Source: Lysobacterales bacterium
GTDB lineage: Bacteria > Pseudomonadota > Gammaproteobacteria > Xanthomonadales > Xanthomonadaceae
NCBI GenBank assembly: GCA_017302135.1
Contig: JAFLDZ010000001.1
Span: 62,001 to 126,000, forward strand
Direction of reading: 5' to 3'
Length of the DNA: 64,000 bases
The position numbers were made by a program, and so were the translations under genes. Under the pieces are notes generated by a model, which saw only the letters and a list, made by a program, of their open reading frames with translations, did not search any database and was not told the DNA's origin. Shown here piece by piece: positions 6,642 to 15,024 of this stretch (position 1 is the stretch's first letter; every line of letters starts with the position of its first letter).

Positions 6642-7598
6642 TCAGTTGGGATACCGCGCCTTGACCAGCAGCTGATACGTCGCCGGATGGTGCTGGTGCA
6701 GGGCCTGCGCAGCCCACACGTCGCTGTCCGGGAAATCGTTGTCGAAGGTGCCGGGCAGCATCAGCCCCGGCTGCGGATGCGCGTAGCCGATCCCCGAGTG
6801 GGCGGCGTCGCTGAAGAGATCGGCGACCAGATCCTTCTCGACGAAATCCCAGTGCAGCCCATGCGGCACGTAGATCTGCTGGATGCCGCCGAACGACCAC
6901 CAGCACAGCGGCGCGATGTCCTGGCTGTTCTGGATGCGCCACTGGAAGCCCTGGTTGTTGGGCAAAATCGAATTGAAGTAATCGTTGAAGCCGGCGCCGC
7001 CCGCAGTGAGGCCCGCGAACGACCACAGCGCCATGTTCCAGACCGGGCGACCGCCGTAGAGCATCGCGTTGAGGTAGGCGAACATCGTCGGCGTGAGCGT
7101 GCCGCCAAGGCTGTGCCCGGTGACGTAGAGGAAGCGCGGCTTCAGCGCGGCCAGGAATTCCAGCAGCGAGGTGTCGCCGCGGTCCGGGTCGCGCAGGCGC
7201 AGCAGGTCGGACATGCCGTTGAACGTGCCCTTGGAGATCAGCGCGTTGGCCGGCACATTCGGCGGGTTGCCGGGAAGCTGACCGAAGGGAACGGCCTTGT
7301 CGAGATCGAAATCCTGCTTCAGCCAGCTTTCCAGGCTCTCGAAGTTGGTGCCACGGATCACCGCGAAATACTCGCCGGTGGTCGCGTCGCCCGCGATAAA
7401 GGCGCGGCTGTAGGAAATGCCCTCCCAGTCGCGCAGCTCCACCGGCCCCCAGACCACCGTCAATCCGCTCGACGACGCGACCTCGATAGGAATTTCGTGA
7501 AGCCCATCGTAGGAAATCGCGCACAACTGGAGCGCGGTGTTCGGGTAGTGGTCGTAATTGCGGCCGATGTGCGCGAATACGTCTTCGGATACGTCCAT
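6642..7598 (-). CDS. Class 3 lipase-like alpha/beta hydrolase
   Basis: 318 residues with the lipase_3 layout: a strand ending YFAVIRGTN (residues 77-85) and the nucleophile elbow VTGHSLGGTL with Ser163. Downstream NSQDIAPLCWW and the HPQPGLMLP region offer Asp and His for a triad. There is no clear signal peptide or membrane segment, so the protein is either cytoplasmic or exported by a non-Sec route. It follows the island scar and could be either chromosomal or left by an older insertion. Substrate unknown; esterase or lipase activity is a family-based expectation. Confidence 0.8.
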   Translation of the reverse strand: MDVSEDVFAHIGRNYDHYPNTALQLCAISYDGLHEIPIEVASSSGLTVVWGPVELRDWEGISYSRAFIAGDATTGEYFAVIRGTNFESLESWLKQDFDLDKAVPFGQLPGNPPNVPANALISKGTFNGMSDLLRLRDPDRGDTSLLEFLAALKPRFLYVTGHSLGGTLTPTMFAYLNAMLYGGRPVWNMALWSFAGLTAGGAGFNDYFNSILPNNQGFQWRIQNSQDIAPLCWWSFGGIQQIYVPHGLHWDFVEKDLVADLFSDAAHSGIGYAHPQPGLMLPGTFDNDFPDSDVWAAQALHQHHPATYQLLVKARYPN

Positions 7599-7743
7599 GA
7601 ATGCCCCCTTTGGCGCGGCCTGCCGGAAGCCGCTGATATCGGCGAAACGCCCGCCCCGTCCGGGGCATTCGCAGTCTGCGCTGGGAGCCGAGCCGGGGTC
7701 AATCGGCGCTCGAAAGCCTTACCGCTTCCGTTTCAACATCACG

Positions 7744-9159
7744 CTACTCGAAGCTGCCCACAGAATCGAACGCAAGATTGTCGAATCGCGTGTACTCGCC
7801 GAAGAACTTGAGCTTGAATGAACCGGTCGGACCGTTACGCTGCTTGCCGATGATGATTTCGGCCAGGCCCTTGTCCGGCGAGTTTTCCTTGTTGTAGTAA
7901 TCGTCGCGGTAGATGAAGACGATCATGTCGGCGTCCTGCTCGATGGCGCCGGATTCACGGAGATCGGCCATCACCGGACGCTTGTCGGCACGCGTTTCCA
8001 GCGAGCGGTTGAGCTGCGAGAGCGCGATGACCGGGACATTGAGTTCTTTCGCCAATCCTTTCAACGAGCGCGAGATTTCCGAGATCTCGGTCGCGCGGTT
8101 TTCGCTGTTGCCGGGCACTGCCATCAGCTGCAGATAGTCGATGACGATCAGGCCCAGGCCGTGTTCGCGCTTCAAACGGCGCGCTTTCGCGCGCAGACCC
8201 TCCGGCGAAAGACCCGGGGTGTCGTCGATGAATATCTTGGTTTCCTTGATCATGCGGATCGCGCTGCTGACCCGGCTCCAGTCCTCGTCTTCGAGCTGGC
8301 CGGTGCGCAAGCGGGTGGCGTTGACGCGTCCGTTGGCTGAAATCAGACGCAGCGCCAGCTGCGAGGCCGACATTTCCATCGAAAAAACCGCAACCGGCTT
8401 TTTGGTCTTGATCGCAGCGTGCTCGGCGATATTCAGCGCGAGCGTGGTTTTGCCCATCGCCGGACGTGCGGCGAGAATGATCAGATCGGTCGGCTGCAGA
8501 CCGGCGGTCATTTCATCGAATTCGGTGTAGCCGGTCGGCAGGCCGGTGACGCTGCCGCCATTCTGATAGCGGGTTTGCAAGACGTCGAAGGCTTCGGCCA
8601 TCGCCTTGTTGATCGCGACGAAATCGGTGCGGCCCTGCGAGCGCGCCTCGGAGATCGCGAACACGTCCTTTTCGGCCTTCGACAGGATCTCGTCACTGTC
8701 GCGGCCGTCCGGCTGGAATGCGTCGTTGACGATGCCGGTGCCGGCATCGATCAACTGCCGCAGGATCGCTTTGTCGCGGACGATTTCGGCATAGGCGGTG
8801 ATGTTGGCGGCCGAGGGCGTGGTGCTGGCCAGCTCGACCAGATAGGCGCCGCCGGCGACCTGCTCGGACAGTCCCTGCGATTCGAACCATTCGCCCAAAG
8901 TGACTGCGTCGTACGGCCGGCTCTTTTCAGCCAATTCGCGGATCGCGCGATAGATCAACTGGTGATCGCGGCGATAGAAGTCTTCTTCGTTGAGCCGGTC
9001 GGCGATGCGGTCGAAGGCGTCCGGTGCCAGCATCAGGCCGCCGATGACCGCCTGTTCGGCGTCGATCGACTGCGGCGGGATGCGCAACTGTTCCACACGG
9101 CTATCGCCGAAGGTGTCGCGGCGGCGGTTGTCGCCGTAGGCATTGGGGCGGAAAGCCAT
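7744..9159 (-). CDS. dnaB: Replicative DNA helicase DnaB
   Basis: 471 residues from MAFRPNAYGDNRRRDTFGD. N-terminal primase-interaction domain (VEQLRIPPQSIDAEQAVIGGLMLAPDAFDRIADRL), linker, and RecA-like ring helicase domain with Walker A ARPAMGKTTLALNIA, Walker B LGLIVIDYLQLM, and the C-terminal ALSQLNRSLETRADKRPVMADLRESGAIEQDADMI motifs. It unwinds DNA at replication forks as a hexamer. An upstream in-frame ATG at 9210 exists; I prefer 9159, with a GGAG about 14 bases upstream. It follows rplI but a strong terminator at 9315-9340 separates them, so it probably has its own promoter in 9160-9310. Confidence 0.97.
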   Translation of the reverse strand: MAFRPNAYGDNRRRDTFGDSRVEQLRIPPQSIDAEQAVIGGLMLAPDAFDRIADRLNEEDFYRRDHQLIYRAIRELAEKSRPYDAVTLGEWFESQGLSEQVAGGAYLVELASTTPSAANITAYAEIVRDKAILRQLIDAGTGIVNDAFQPDGRDSDEILSKAEKDVFAISEARSQGRTDFVAINKAMAEAFDVLQTRYQNGGSVTGLPTGYTEFDEMTAGLQPTDLIILAARPAMGKTTLALNIAEHAAIKTKKPVAVFSMEMSASQLALRLISANGRVNATRLRTGQLEDEDWSRVSSAIRMIKETKIFIDDTPGLSPEGLRAKARRLKREHGLGLIVIDYLQLMAVPGNSENRATEISEISRSLKGLAKELNVPVIALSQLNRSLETRADKRPVMADLRESGAIEQDADMIVFIYRDDYYNKENSPDKGLAEIIIGKQRNGPTGSFKLKFFGEYTRFDNLAFDSVGSFE

Positions 9160-9314
9160 GGGGACGTGATACTCCGGGAGATTGCGTCTGTAAGAAGTGC
9201 TGCCGGCCATCGTATGCGCCTGGCCTGTGGGTTCGCGATGCAACAACCTGTGGATAAGTCCGGTTTCTTACCCTCCCATCGTCTCACTGACCGCGACCGG
9301 ACAATGCCAAAAGC

Positions 9315-9340
9315 AAAACGGGCGCCTTGCGGCGCCCGTT
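9315..9340 (-). terminator. Rho-independent terminator after rplI
   Basis: AACGGGCGCC / GGCGCCCGTT form a 10-bp GC-rich stem (9317-9326 with 9331-9340) around a 4-base loop; on the minus strand it is followed by TTTTGCTTTT. It would end the rpsF-rpsR-rplI transcript before dnaB. Confidence 0.85.
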
Positions 9341-9363
9341 CAATCGAAGCCTGGAAGTTGCGC

Positions 9364-9816
9364 TTACGCGGCTTCCGGCTCGATGACCACCTTGACCGTG
9401 ACTTCGACGTCGGCGTGCAGGTGCACGAGGACGTCATGTTCACCGGTGTAACGCAGTGCGCCTTCGCCCATGACCACTTCGGACTTGTTGACCTTGTGGC
9501 CGGCAGCGGTGAGGGCTTCGGCGATATCGCGCGGGCCGACCGAACCGTAGAGCTTGCCTTCGGTGGACGCATTGGCCTTGATCGTGACGCTGACACCGTC
9601 GAGGCGGCTGCGACGCGATTCGGCATCGTCCGACAGCGACTTGGCCTTGGCTTCGTAGTCGGCACGCTTGGCTTCGAACATCGCGACGTTGGCGGCGGTG
9701 GCCGGCACGGCCTTGCCCTGCGGCACGAGGTAATTGCGGCCGTAACCCGGCTTGACGTCGACCTGGTCGCCCAGACCGCCGAGGTTCACGACTTTCTGCA
9801 GAAGAATCAGTTTCAT
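9364..9816 (-). CDS. rplI: 50S ribosomal protein L9
   Basis: 150 residues starting [40 protein letters not shown], the conserved N-terminal L9 domain, followed by the long connecting helix ([26 protein letters not shown]) and C-terminal domain. L9 bridges the L1 stalk region to the neighbouring ribosome and helps keep reading frame. Third gene of the rpsF-rpsR-rplI operon; ends just before a terminator. Confidence 0.98.
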   Translation of the reverse strand: MKLILLQKVVNLGGLGDQVDVKPGYGRNYLVPQGKAVPATAANVAMFEAKRADYEAKAKSLSDDAESRRSRLDGVSVTIKANASTEGKLYGSVGPRDIAEALTAAGHKVNKSEVVMGEGALRYTGEHDVLVHLHADVEVTVKVVIEPEAA

Positions 9817-9948
9817 GGGTGGTTCCGTATTCGTTAGCGGTGCGCGCCGTGGATGAAACGCGCGCCGCAGCGGGTGGCTGTCCGAATGGCAGTGTTCAAT
9901 GACAGTTCGTTGCGGGCCGCGACGCCGTCAAGCGCGCGGCCGCCAAGA

Positions 9949-10179
9949 TCAGACGTTGTGGTTGTCGGTGTACGGAATCAGCGCGAGGAAGCGGGCGCGC
10001 TTGACGGCGGTCGCAAGCTGGCGCTGGTACTTCGACTTGGTGCCGGTGATGCGGCTCGGCACGATCTTGCCGTTCTCGGTGAGGTTCTGGCGCAGGGTGT
10101 TGAGATCCTTGTAGTCGATCTCTTTCACGCCTTCGGCGGTGAACTTGCAGAACTTGCGGCGGCGGAAGAACTTGGACAT
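9949..10179 (-). CDS. rpsR: 30S ribosomal protein S18
   Basis: 76 residues: [76 protein letters not shown], a full S18. It binds with S6 to the central domain of 16S rRNA, and the two genes are adjacent, 11 bases apart. Note the 132-base gap to rplI, which holds nothing recognisable. Confidence 0.98.
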   Translation of the reverse strand: MSKFFRRRKFCKFTAEGVKEIDYKDLNTLRQNLTENGKIVPSRITGTKSKYQRQLATAVKRARFLALIPYTDNHNV

Positions 10180-10190
10180 GGGTGGTCTCC

Positions 10191-10622
10191 TCAGACTTCG
10201 ACGGAATCGGCGGAATCGGCAATGTCGTCGCTGTCGGCAATGCCGATGGCGCCATCATCGTCGCGGCGGCGGCGATCGCCCTTGTCCGCTTTATCCTTGT
10301 CGTCCTTGTTCTTCATGATCAGGGACTGCTCGGTATCCGGGCCGTCGCGCTTGATCACGAGGTGACGCAGGATGGCGTCGTTGAAACGGAAGGTGTCGAC
10401 CAGTTCGTTGAGAACTTCGAGACCGATCTCGATGTTCATCATCACGTAATGGGCTTTGACCAGATTCTGGATGGGATAGGCGAGCTGACGGCGGCCCCAG
10501 TCTTCGAGACGGTGGATCGTGCCGCTACCGGATTCGACGAGCGACTTGTAGCGCTCGATCATTGCCGGCACCTGTTCGCTCTGGTCCGGATGGACCATGA
10601 AGACGACTTCGTAATGACGCAT
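10191..10622 (-). CDS. rpsF: 30S ribosomal protein S6
   Basis: 143 residues, [65 protein letters not shown], a clear S6 ferredoxin-like fold. The C-terminal tail is long, charged and acidic ([37 protein letters not shown]); in E. coli the S6 tail receives added glutamates from RimK, and the acidic tail here suggests the same kind of surface. First gene of the operon; its promoter should lie in 10623-10866. Confidence 0.98.
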   Translation of the reverse strand: MRHYEVVFMVHPDQSEQVPAMIERYKSLVESGSGTIHRLEDWGRRQLAYPIQNLVKAHYVMMNIEIGLEVLNELVDTFRFNDAILRHLVIKRDGPDTEQSLIMKNKDDKDKADKGDRRRRDDDGAIGIADSDDIADSADSVEV

Positions 10623-10866
10623 GGTGGTGTCCTTGTGGATATCGACAGGCGGAATTGCCCACCGAAAGCCCCCGCGACGCCGGATCGATTGATCGATGCA
10701 GGCGACGGTAGGGCAAGGTCCTCCGCCGGAGGCGAAGGAGCCGGAAAGTATGGCAGTTCAAGCACTTGGGCGCAAACCTACGAATCCCGACCCCGTACAG
10801 GGGTGCCACTCGGCAACGGATGCGGGATAGTTGTCGGCCTACACCTCGACCCGACAGGCACCGCGT

Positions 10867-12522
10867 ATGCCCACACTGCTCCCGATGTCGCATCGTCGCC
10901 GCGCCTGGATCCGTGCGATCGGGCTGACACTGTTCATGGCCGGTGGATTCGGTGCCGCTCCGCCGATCCGGGCGGCCAACCCCGCCCCAACGACCGGGGC
11001 CACCTTACCCGCCCAGCTCGCGGATTTCGACGCCTATATCGAATCCGTGCGCAAGACGTTCGAGGTCCCCGGGATCGCGGTGGCGGTGGTCAAGGACGGC
11101 GAAATCGTGTTCGAACGCGGCTGGGGCGAGCGCGAACTGGGCAAAGCGCCGGTCGATGCCCACACCCTGTTCGCCATCGCCTCCAACACAAAAGCTTTCA
11201 CCGCCACCGCCCTGAACATGCTGGCCGAAGACGGCAAGCTGAGCCTGGACGACCGCGTGGTCGATCACCTGCCCTGGTTCCAGATGGCCGATCCCTACGT
11301 GACCCGGGAAATGCGTCTCCGCGATCTGCTGGCGCACCGCAGCGGACTCGGGCTGGGTGCGGGCGACCTGCTCTACTGGCCCACAACGACCTACACCGGC
11401 GAAGAGGTGGCGCGGCGCCTGCGTCACGTACCGCTGACCGGCTCGTTCCGCGACCGCTACGCCTACGACAACATCCTCTACGGCGTGGCGCAACTGGTGG
11501 TGGAACAGGTCAGCGGGCAAACGTTCGAGGCATTCCTGCGGACCCGTGTCTTCGTGCCTCTGGGAATGATGGAGACCCGCTACAACAGTAACGCCTTGAA
11601 ACCCGGCGACAATGCGGCGACCGGCTATGCGCTGGCCGACGGCAAGGACCTGCTGCCTGCGCCGCGGCTGTCGTGGCACAACGTCTCCGGGGCCGGCGGC
11701 ATCTACGCCAGTGCCCACGACATGGCTCGATGGATGCGGCTGCAGTTGGCCGGCGGCGCGTATCGCGATGCCGCAGGTGCGGAACACCGTCTGTTCCAGG
11801 AAAAAACCCAGCAGCAGATGTGGTCGGCGATCACGCCGATACCGGTACCGCAGCCCTCGGTGCCCGAACTGCAGCCGGCGAAGCCGAATTTCATTGCCTA
11901 CGGCCAGGGCTGGATGCTGTCCGACTACCGTGGCAGCAAACTGGTCTGGCACACCGGCGGCTGGCCGGGCATGGTGTCGCGGCTGACCCTGATGCCGGAG
12001 CACAAGCTCGGTGTGGTCGTGCTGACCAACGCCGAGCTCGGCGGCGCCTTCCACGCCATCACCCTGCGCGTGCTCGATGCCTATATGAATGCGCCGAAGA
12101 CCGACTGGAACGCCGCCTACGGTGCGGCGCTGGCGAAATCGCGCGAAAAAGCCGATACATCCTGGGCTGCACATGAAACCGCGCGGGTCAAGAATTCGCG
12201 CCCCTCACTGCCGCTCGCGGCTTATGCCGGTACGTATCGGGACGCCTGGTACGGCGATGTCTCGATCTTCCGCGAAGGCGACGCCTTGCGGATGAAATTC
12301 TCACGGACTCCCTCGCTGACCGGCACGCTCAGCCACTGGCAGCACGACACCTTCATCGTGCGCTGGGACGAACGTTGGCTCAACGCGGATGCATTCGTGA
12401 ACTTCACGCTGGACGTCGACGGCAATATCCGCGAAGCCGGAATGCAGGCGATCTCGCCGAATACCGACTTCAGCTTCGATTTTCACGATCTGGCATTGAA
12501 ACCGGTGGCAGAAATTGAATAA
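10867..12522 (+). CDS. Serine hydrolase of the beta-lactamase/class C (AmpC-like) fold, exported
   Basis: 551 residues from ATG 10867 (ATG 10885 is also possible). A basic region then a hydrophobic stretch (IRAIGLTLFMAGGFGAAPPIRAA) look like a signal peptide. The catalytic domain (about 50-410) has the SxxK motif S106-N-T-K109, the Y200-D-N202 motif, and a late HTGG in place of KTG. The C-terminal part (about 440-550: LAAYAGTYRDAWYGDVSIFREGDALRMKF) is the DUF3471-type beta domain common in these hydrolases. Likely periplasmic peptidase or esterase acting on D-amino-acid peptides or small esters. Not a dedicated beta-lactamase by context. Stands alone between rpsF and a convergent membrane protein gene. 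Confidence 0.88.
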   Translation: MPTLLPMSHRRRAWIRAIGLTLFMAGGFGAAPPIRAANPAPTTGATLPAQLADFDAYIESVRKTFEVPGIAVAVVKDGEIVFERGWGERELGKAPVDAHTLFAIASNTKAFTATALNMLAEDGKLSLDDRVVDHLPWFQMADPYVTREMRLRDLLAHRSGLGLGAGDLLYWPTTTYTGEEVARRLRHVPLTGSFRDRYAYDNILYGVAQLVVEQVSGQTFEAFLRTRVFVPLGMMETRYNSNALKPGDNAATGYALADGKDLLPAPRLSWHNVSGAGGIYASAHDMARWMRLQLAGGAYRDAAGAEHRLFQEKTQQQMWSAITPIPVPQPSVPELQPAKPNFIAYGQGWMLSDYRGSKLVWHTGGWPGMVSRLTLMPEHKLGVVVLTNAELGGAFHAITLRVLDAYMNAPKTDWNAAYGAALAKSREKADTSWAAHETARVKNSRPSLPLAAYAGTYRDAWYGDVSIFREGDALRMKFSRTPSLTGTLSHWQHDTFIVRWDERWLNADAFVNFTLDVDGNIREAGMQAISPNTDFSFDFHDLALKPVAEIE

Positions 12523-12554
12523 CAGCCGCTGCATTCAATCGCGACGATGCACAG

Positions 12555-12827
12555 CTAACCGGGAATCGACTCTGCGGCTGGGCCCCTCTGACGCCACCCA
12601 CGCGCGATGCCATAGATGCTGATCACGATCCACGTCATCTGCAGCAGACAGACCGCAGGATTGAAACCGCCGAACAGCGAGACCAGGATGCAGCTCGACC
12701 CGGCGATATTGATCAATTGATAGGCTAGGCCAGTGCCGGAAAGCCGCCCGCTCTGCAGCAGGAAATAACTGCCGACCACCAGAAAAGAGCCCAGCAAACC
12801 GACCCAGTCGTACCACTCGAGATTCAT
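12555..12827 (-). CDS. CBU_0592-like small membrane protein
   Basis: 90 residues with three hydrophobic segments: DWVGLLGSFLVVGSYFLLQSG, LAYQLINIAGSSCILVSLFGGF and NPAVCLLQMTWIVISIYGIARGW. The pattern 'G..G...ll.syfLl...rl......Y...N..Ga.ll..sl......a.......W...s..gl' fits the small CBU_0592 family of inner-membrane proteins of unknown role. It follows rlmB by 26 bases on the same strand, so probably shares its transcript, and converges on the serine hydrolase gene. Confidence 0.75.
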   Translation of the reverse strand: MNLEWYDWVGLLGSFLVVGSYFLLQSGRLSGTGLAYQLINIAGSSCILVSLFGGFNPAVCLLQMTWIVISIYGIARGWRQRGPAAESIPG

Positions 12828-12853
12828 TCGCGCGTCTTTCCTTCCGATGATCT

Positions 12854-13630
12854 TTATTGCCGCTGACGCACGGCTTCAAACAACACGACGCCGGTCGCGA
12901 CCGAGACGTTGAGGCTTTCCACTCCGGGCGATGACGATGCGATGCCAGGCATCGGAATCATTACCAGCTCATCGCAGTGTTCGCGGGTGAGCCGGCGCAG
13001 ACCGTCGGCTTCGCCGCCCAGTGCCAGCGCGACATTGCCGCGCAGATCGAGTTTGTACAGCGAGCCCGTGGCTTCGCCCGCCAGACCATAGATCCAAACC
13101 CCGAGCTGCTGGATGTCGCGCATCGCGCGGGCGAGATTGGTCACCCGCACCACCGGGATGCTGTCGGCGGCGCCGGCCGAAGTCTTGCGCACGGTCGCAT
13201 TGACCTGCACCGCCTTGTCTTTCGGGATGATCACAGCGGTCACGCCTGCCGCAGCCGCACTGCGCAGGCAGGCGCCGAGGTTGTGCGGGTCCTGCACGCC
13301 ATCGAGCACCAGCAGCAGCGCCTTGCCGGCAGCGGCTTCGATGAGTTCGGGCAGATCGTCTTCGTTGTAGGTCTTGGCGGCGGCGTAGCGCGCGACCACG
13401 CCCTGGTGGCGCAGGCCGCCAGCGACGCCATCCAGCGCATTGGTCGCGACCCGGCGCACGTCGATTTCCTTGCGTCGCGCGTTCTCTTCGATCTCGGTCA
13501 GGCGTGGATTCTTGGCGCTGGCTTCGATCAGTACTTCGCGGACGTGCTCGGCATCGTGCTCGACCGCCGCAGCGACCGCGTTGATGCCGACGATCCACGC
13601 TTTCTGGCTGTTGGTTGATGGGTTGCTCAT
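12854..13630 (-). CDS. rlmB: 23S rRNA (guanosine-2'-O-)-methyltransferase RlmB
   Basis: 258 residues from ATG 13630 (MSNPSTNSQKAWIVGINAVAAAVEHDAEHVREVL). The N-terminal L30e-like substrate-binding domain is followed by a SPOUT methyltransferase domain with the three SpoU motifs: LLVLDGVQDPHNLGACLRSAAAAGV, ALALGGEADGLRRLTREHCDELVMIPMPG, and VESLNVSVATGVVLFEAVRQRQ, which make the knotted SAM site. It modifies G2251 (E. coli numbering) in the peptidyl transferase P loop. In many relatives it lies beside rnr, and here rnr is 1.4 kb away with one FAD enzyme gene between. Confidence 0.96.
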   Translation of the reverse strand: MSNPSTNSQKAWIVGINAVAAAVEHDAEHVREVLIEASAKNPRLTEIEENARRKEIDVRRVATNALDGVAGGLRHQGVVARYAAAKTYNEDDLPELIEAAAGKALLLVLDGVQDPHNLGACLRSAAAAGVTAVIIPKDKAVQVNATVRKTSAGAADSIPVVRVTNLARAMRDIQQLGVWIYGLAGEATGSLYKLDLRGNVALALGGEADGLRRLTREHCDELVMIPMPGIASSSPGVESLNVSVATGVVLFEAVRQRQ

Positions 13631-13706
13631 GGCGCTATTGTGCCGGGATGGGCAGCAATTTGCCCGCACCGCGCTATCATCCGCCGCCCTGCCCGACACC
13701 TTGCGC

Positions 13707-14981
13707 ATGTCGCCCAACCTGTCTTCCAGCACCGATATCGCCATCGTCGGCGGCGGCCCCGCCGGACTGATGGCGGCCGAGGTCGCGATCGCGGCGGGGT
13801 TGCAGGTCGATCTGTTCGAGGCCAAAGGCTCGGTCGGGCGCAAATTCCTGATCGCCGGCAAGGGTGGTCTCAACCTCACCCACAGCGAGCCGCGACCGGC
13901 ATTCGATGCGCGCTACCGCGAACGGACCATGCGGGTCGGGCACTGGCTCGATGCCTTCGACAGCGATGCACTGCGCGAATGGGCGCGCGACATCGGTATC
14001 GAGACCTACGTCGGCAGCTCTGGGCGTGTGTTCCCGATGGACCGAAAGGCCGCGCCGCTGCTACGCGGCTGGGTGCGACGCCTGCGCGAGCGCGGTGTGC
14101 GCTTCCACGTCCATCATCGCTGGATCGGCTGGAACGAAACCGGAGCGCTGCGCTTCGATACTGTCGATGGTGAACGCCACGTCGTCGCCAAAGCCACAGT
14201 GCTCGCGCTCGGCGGCGCGAGCTGGCCGCAGCTCGGTTCCGACGGCGCCTGGGTACCCTCGCTGTCGGAACGAGGCATCGACATCGCACCGCTGCGACCA
14301 TCGAACTGCGGTTTCGATATCGACTGGAGCGAACATCTGACGACCCGCCATGCCGGCGCACCGCTGAAACCGGTGATCGCGCATTGGCAGGACTGCGACG
14401 GTGAGATGCATTCGCTGCAGGGCGAATGCGTGGTTACTGCGACCGGCATCGAGGGCAGCGTGATCTATGCGATCTCCGCCGATCTGCGCGAACGCATCCT
14501 GCGCGATGGCGAAACGATGCTGTGGCTGGATCTGGCCCCGGGACGCGACGAAGCGCGCCTGCATCGCGACCTGGAAAAGCCGCGCGGCAAACGCAGTATC
14601 GGTGAACACCTGCGTCGGCAAACGGGGCTGGACGGAGTAAAGGTCGCGCTGCTGCATGAGGTCTTGCCACGCGATGCCATAGGCGATGTCGACACATTCG
14701 TGCGCACGATCAAACGCCTGCCGCTGCGCCTGGGCAGCGCACGGCCGATCGCCGAAGCAATCAGCACCGCAGGCGGCGTGCGTCTGGAAGCCCTCGACGA
14801 TACGCTGCAGGCGAACGCGATACCCGGCGTGTTCTTCGCCGGGGAAATGCTGGACTGGGAAGCACCGACCGGCGGCTACCTGCTGACCGCGTGCTTCGCC
14901 AGCGGAGTCATCGCGGCACGCGGGGCAGTGGCTTCATGTGGAAGCGACGGACGTCGCGATCCGTCATTGGATTTCGGATAA
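13707..14981 (+). CDS. HI0933/YhiN-type FAD-dependent oxidoreductase (TIGR03862-like)
   Basis: 424 residues from ATG 13707. N-terminal Rossmann fold TDIAIVGGGPAGLMAAEVAIAAGLQVDLFEAKGSVGRKFLIAGKGGLNLTH, and a C-terminal FAD-contact region GGVRLEALDDTLQANAIPGVFFAGEMLDWEAPTGGYLLTACFASG. The family (sometimes labelled aminoacetone oxidase-like or BaiN-like) has unclear physiological substrates. It is divergent from rlmB with 76 bases between and converges on rnr. Confidence 0.9.
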   Translation: MSPNLSSSTDIAIVGGGPAGLMAAEVAIAAGLQVDLFEAKGSVGRKFLIAGKGGLNLTHSEPRPAFDARYRERTMRVGHWLDAFDSDALREWARDIGIETYVGSSGRVFPMDRKAAPLLRGWVRRLRERGVRFHVHHRWIGWNETGALRFDTVDGERHVVAKATVLALGGASWPQLGSDGAWVPSLSERGIDIAPLRPSNCGFDIDWSEHLTTRHAGAPLKPVIAHWQDCDGEMHSLQGECVVTATGIEGSVIYAISADLRERILRDGETMLWLDLAPGRDEARLHRDLEKPRGKRSIGEHLRRQTGLDGVKVALLHEVLPRDAIGDVDTFVRTIKRLPLRLGSARPIAEAISTAGGVRLEALDDTLQANAIPGVFFAGEMLDWEAPTGGYLLTACFASGVIAARGAVASCGSDGRRDPSLDFG

Positions 14982-15024
14982 CGCTATCGGGGCTTATGCG
15001 CCCCTTCCACACGTCACCGCTTCG

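Noticed and set aside
8419..9837. Long plus-strand reading frame of 472 codons
   Set aside because: It is antisense to dnaB and rplI, which are unmistakable; the frame is open only because of high GC at third positions.
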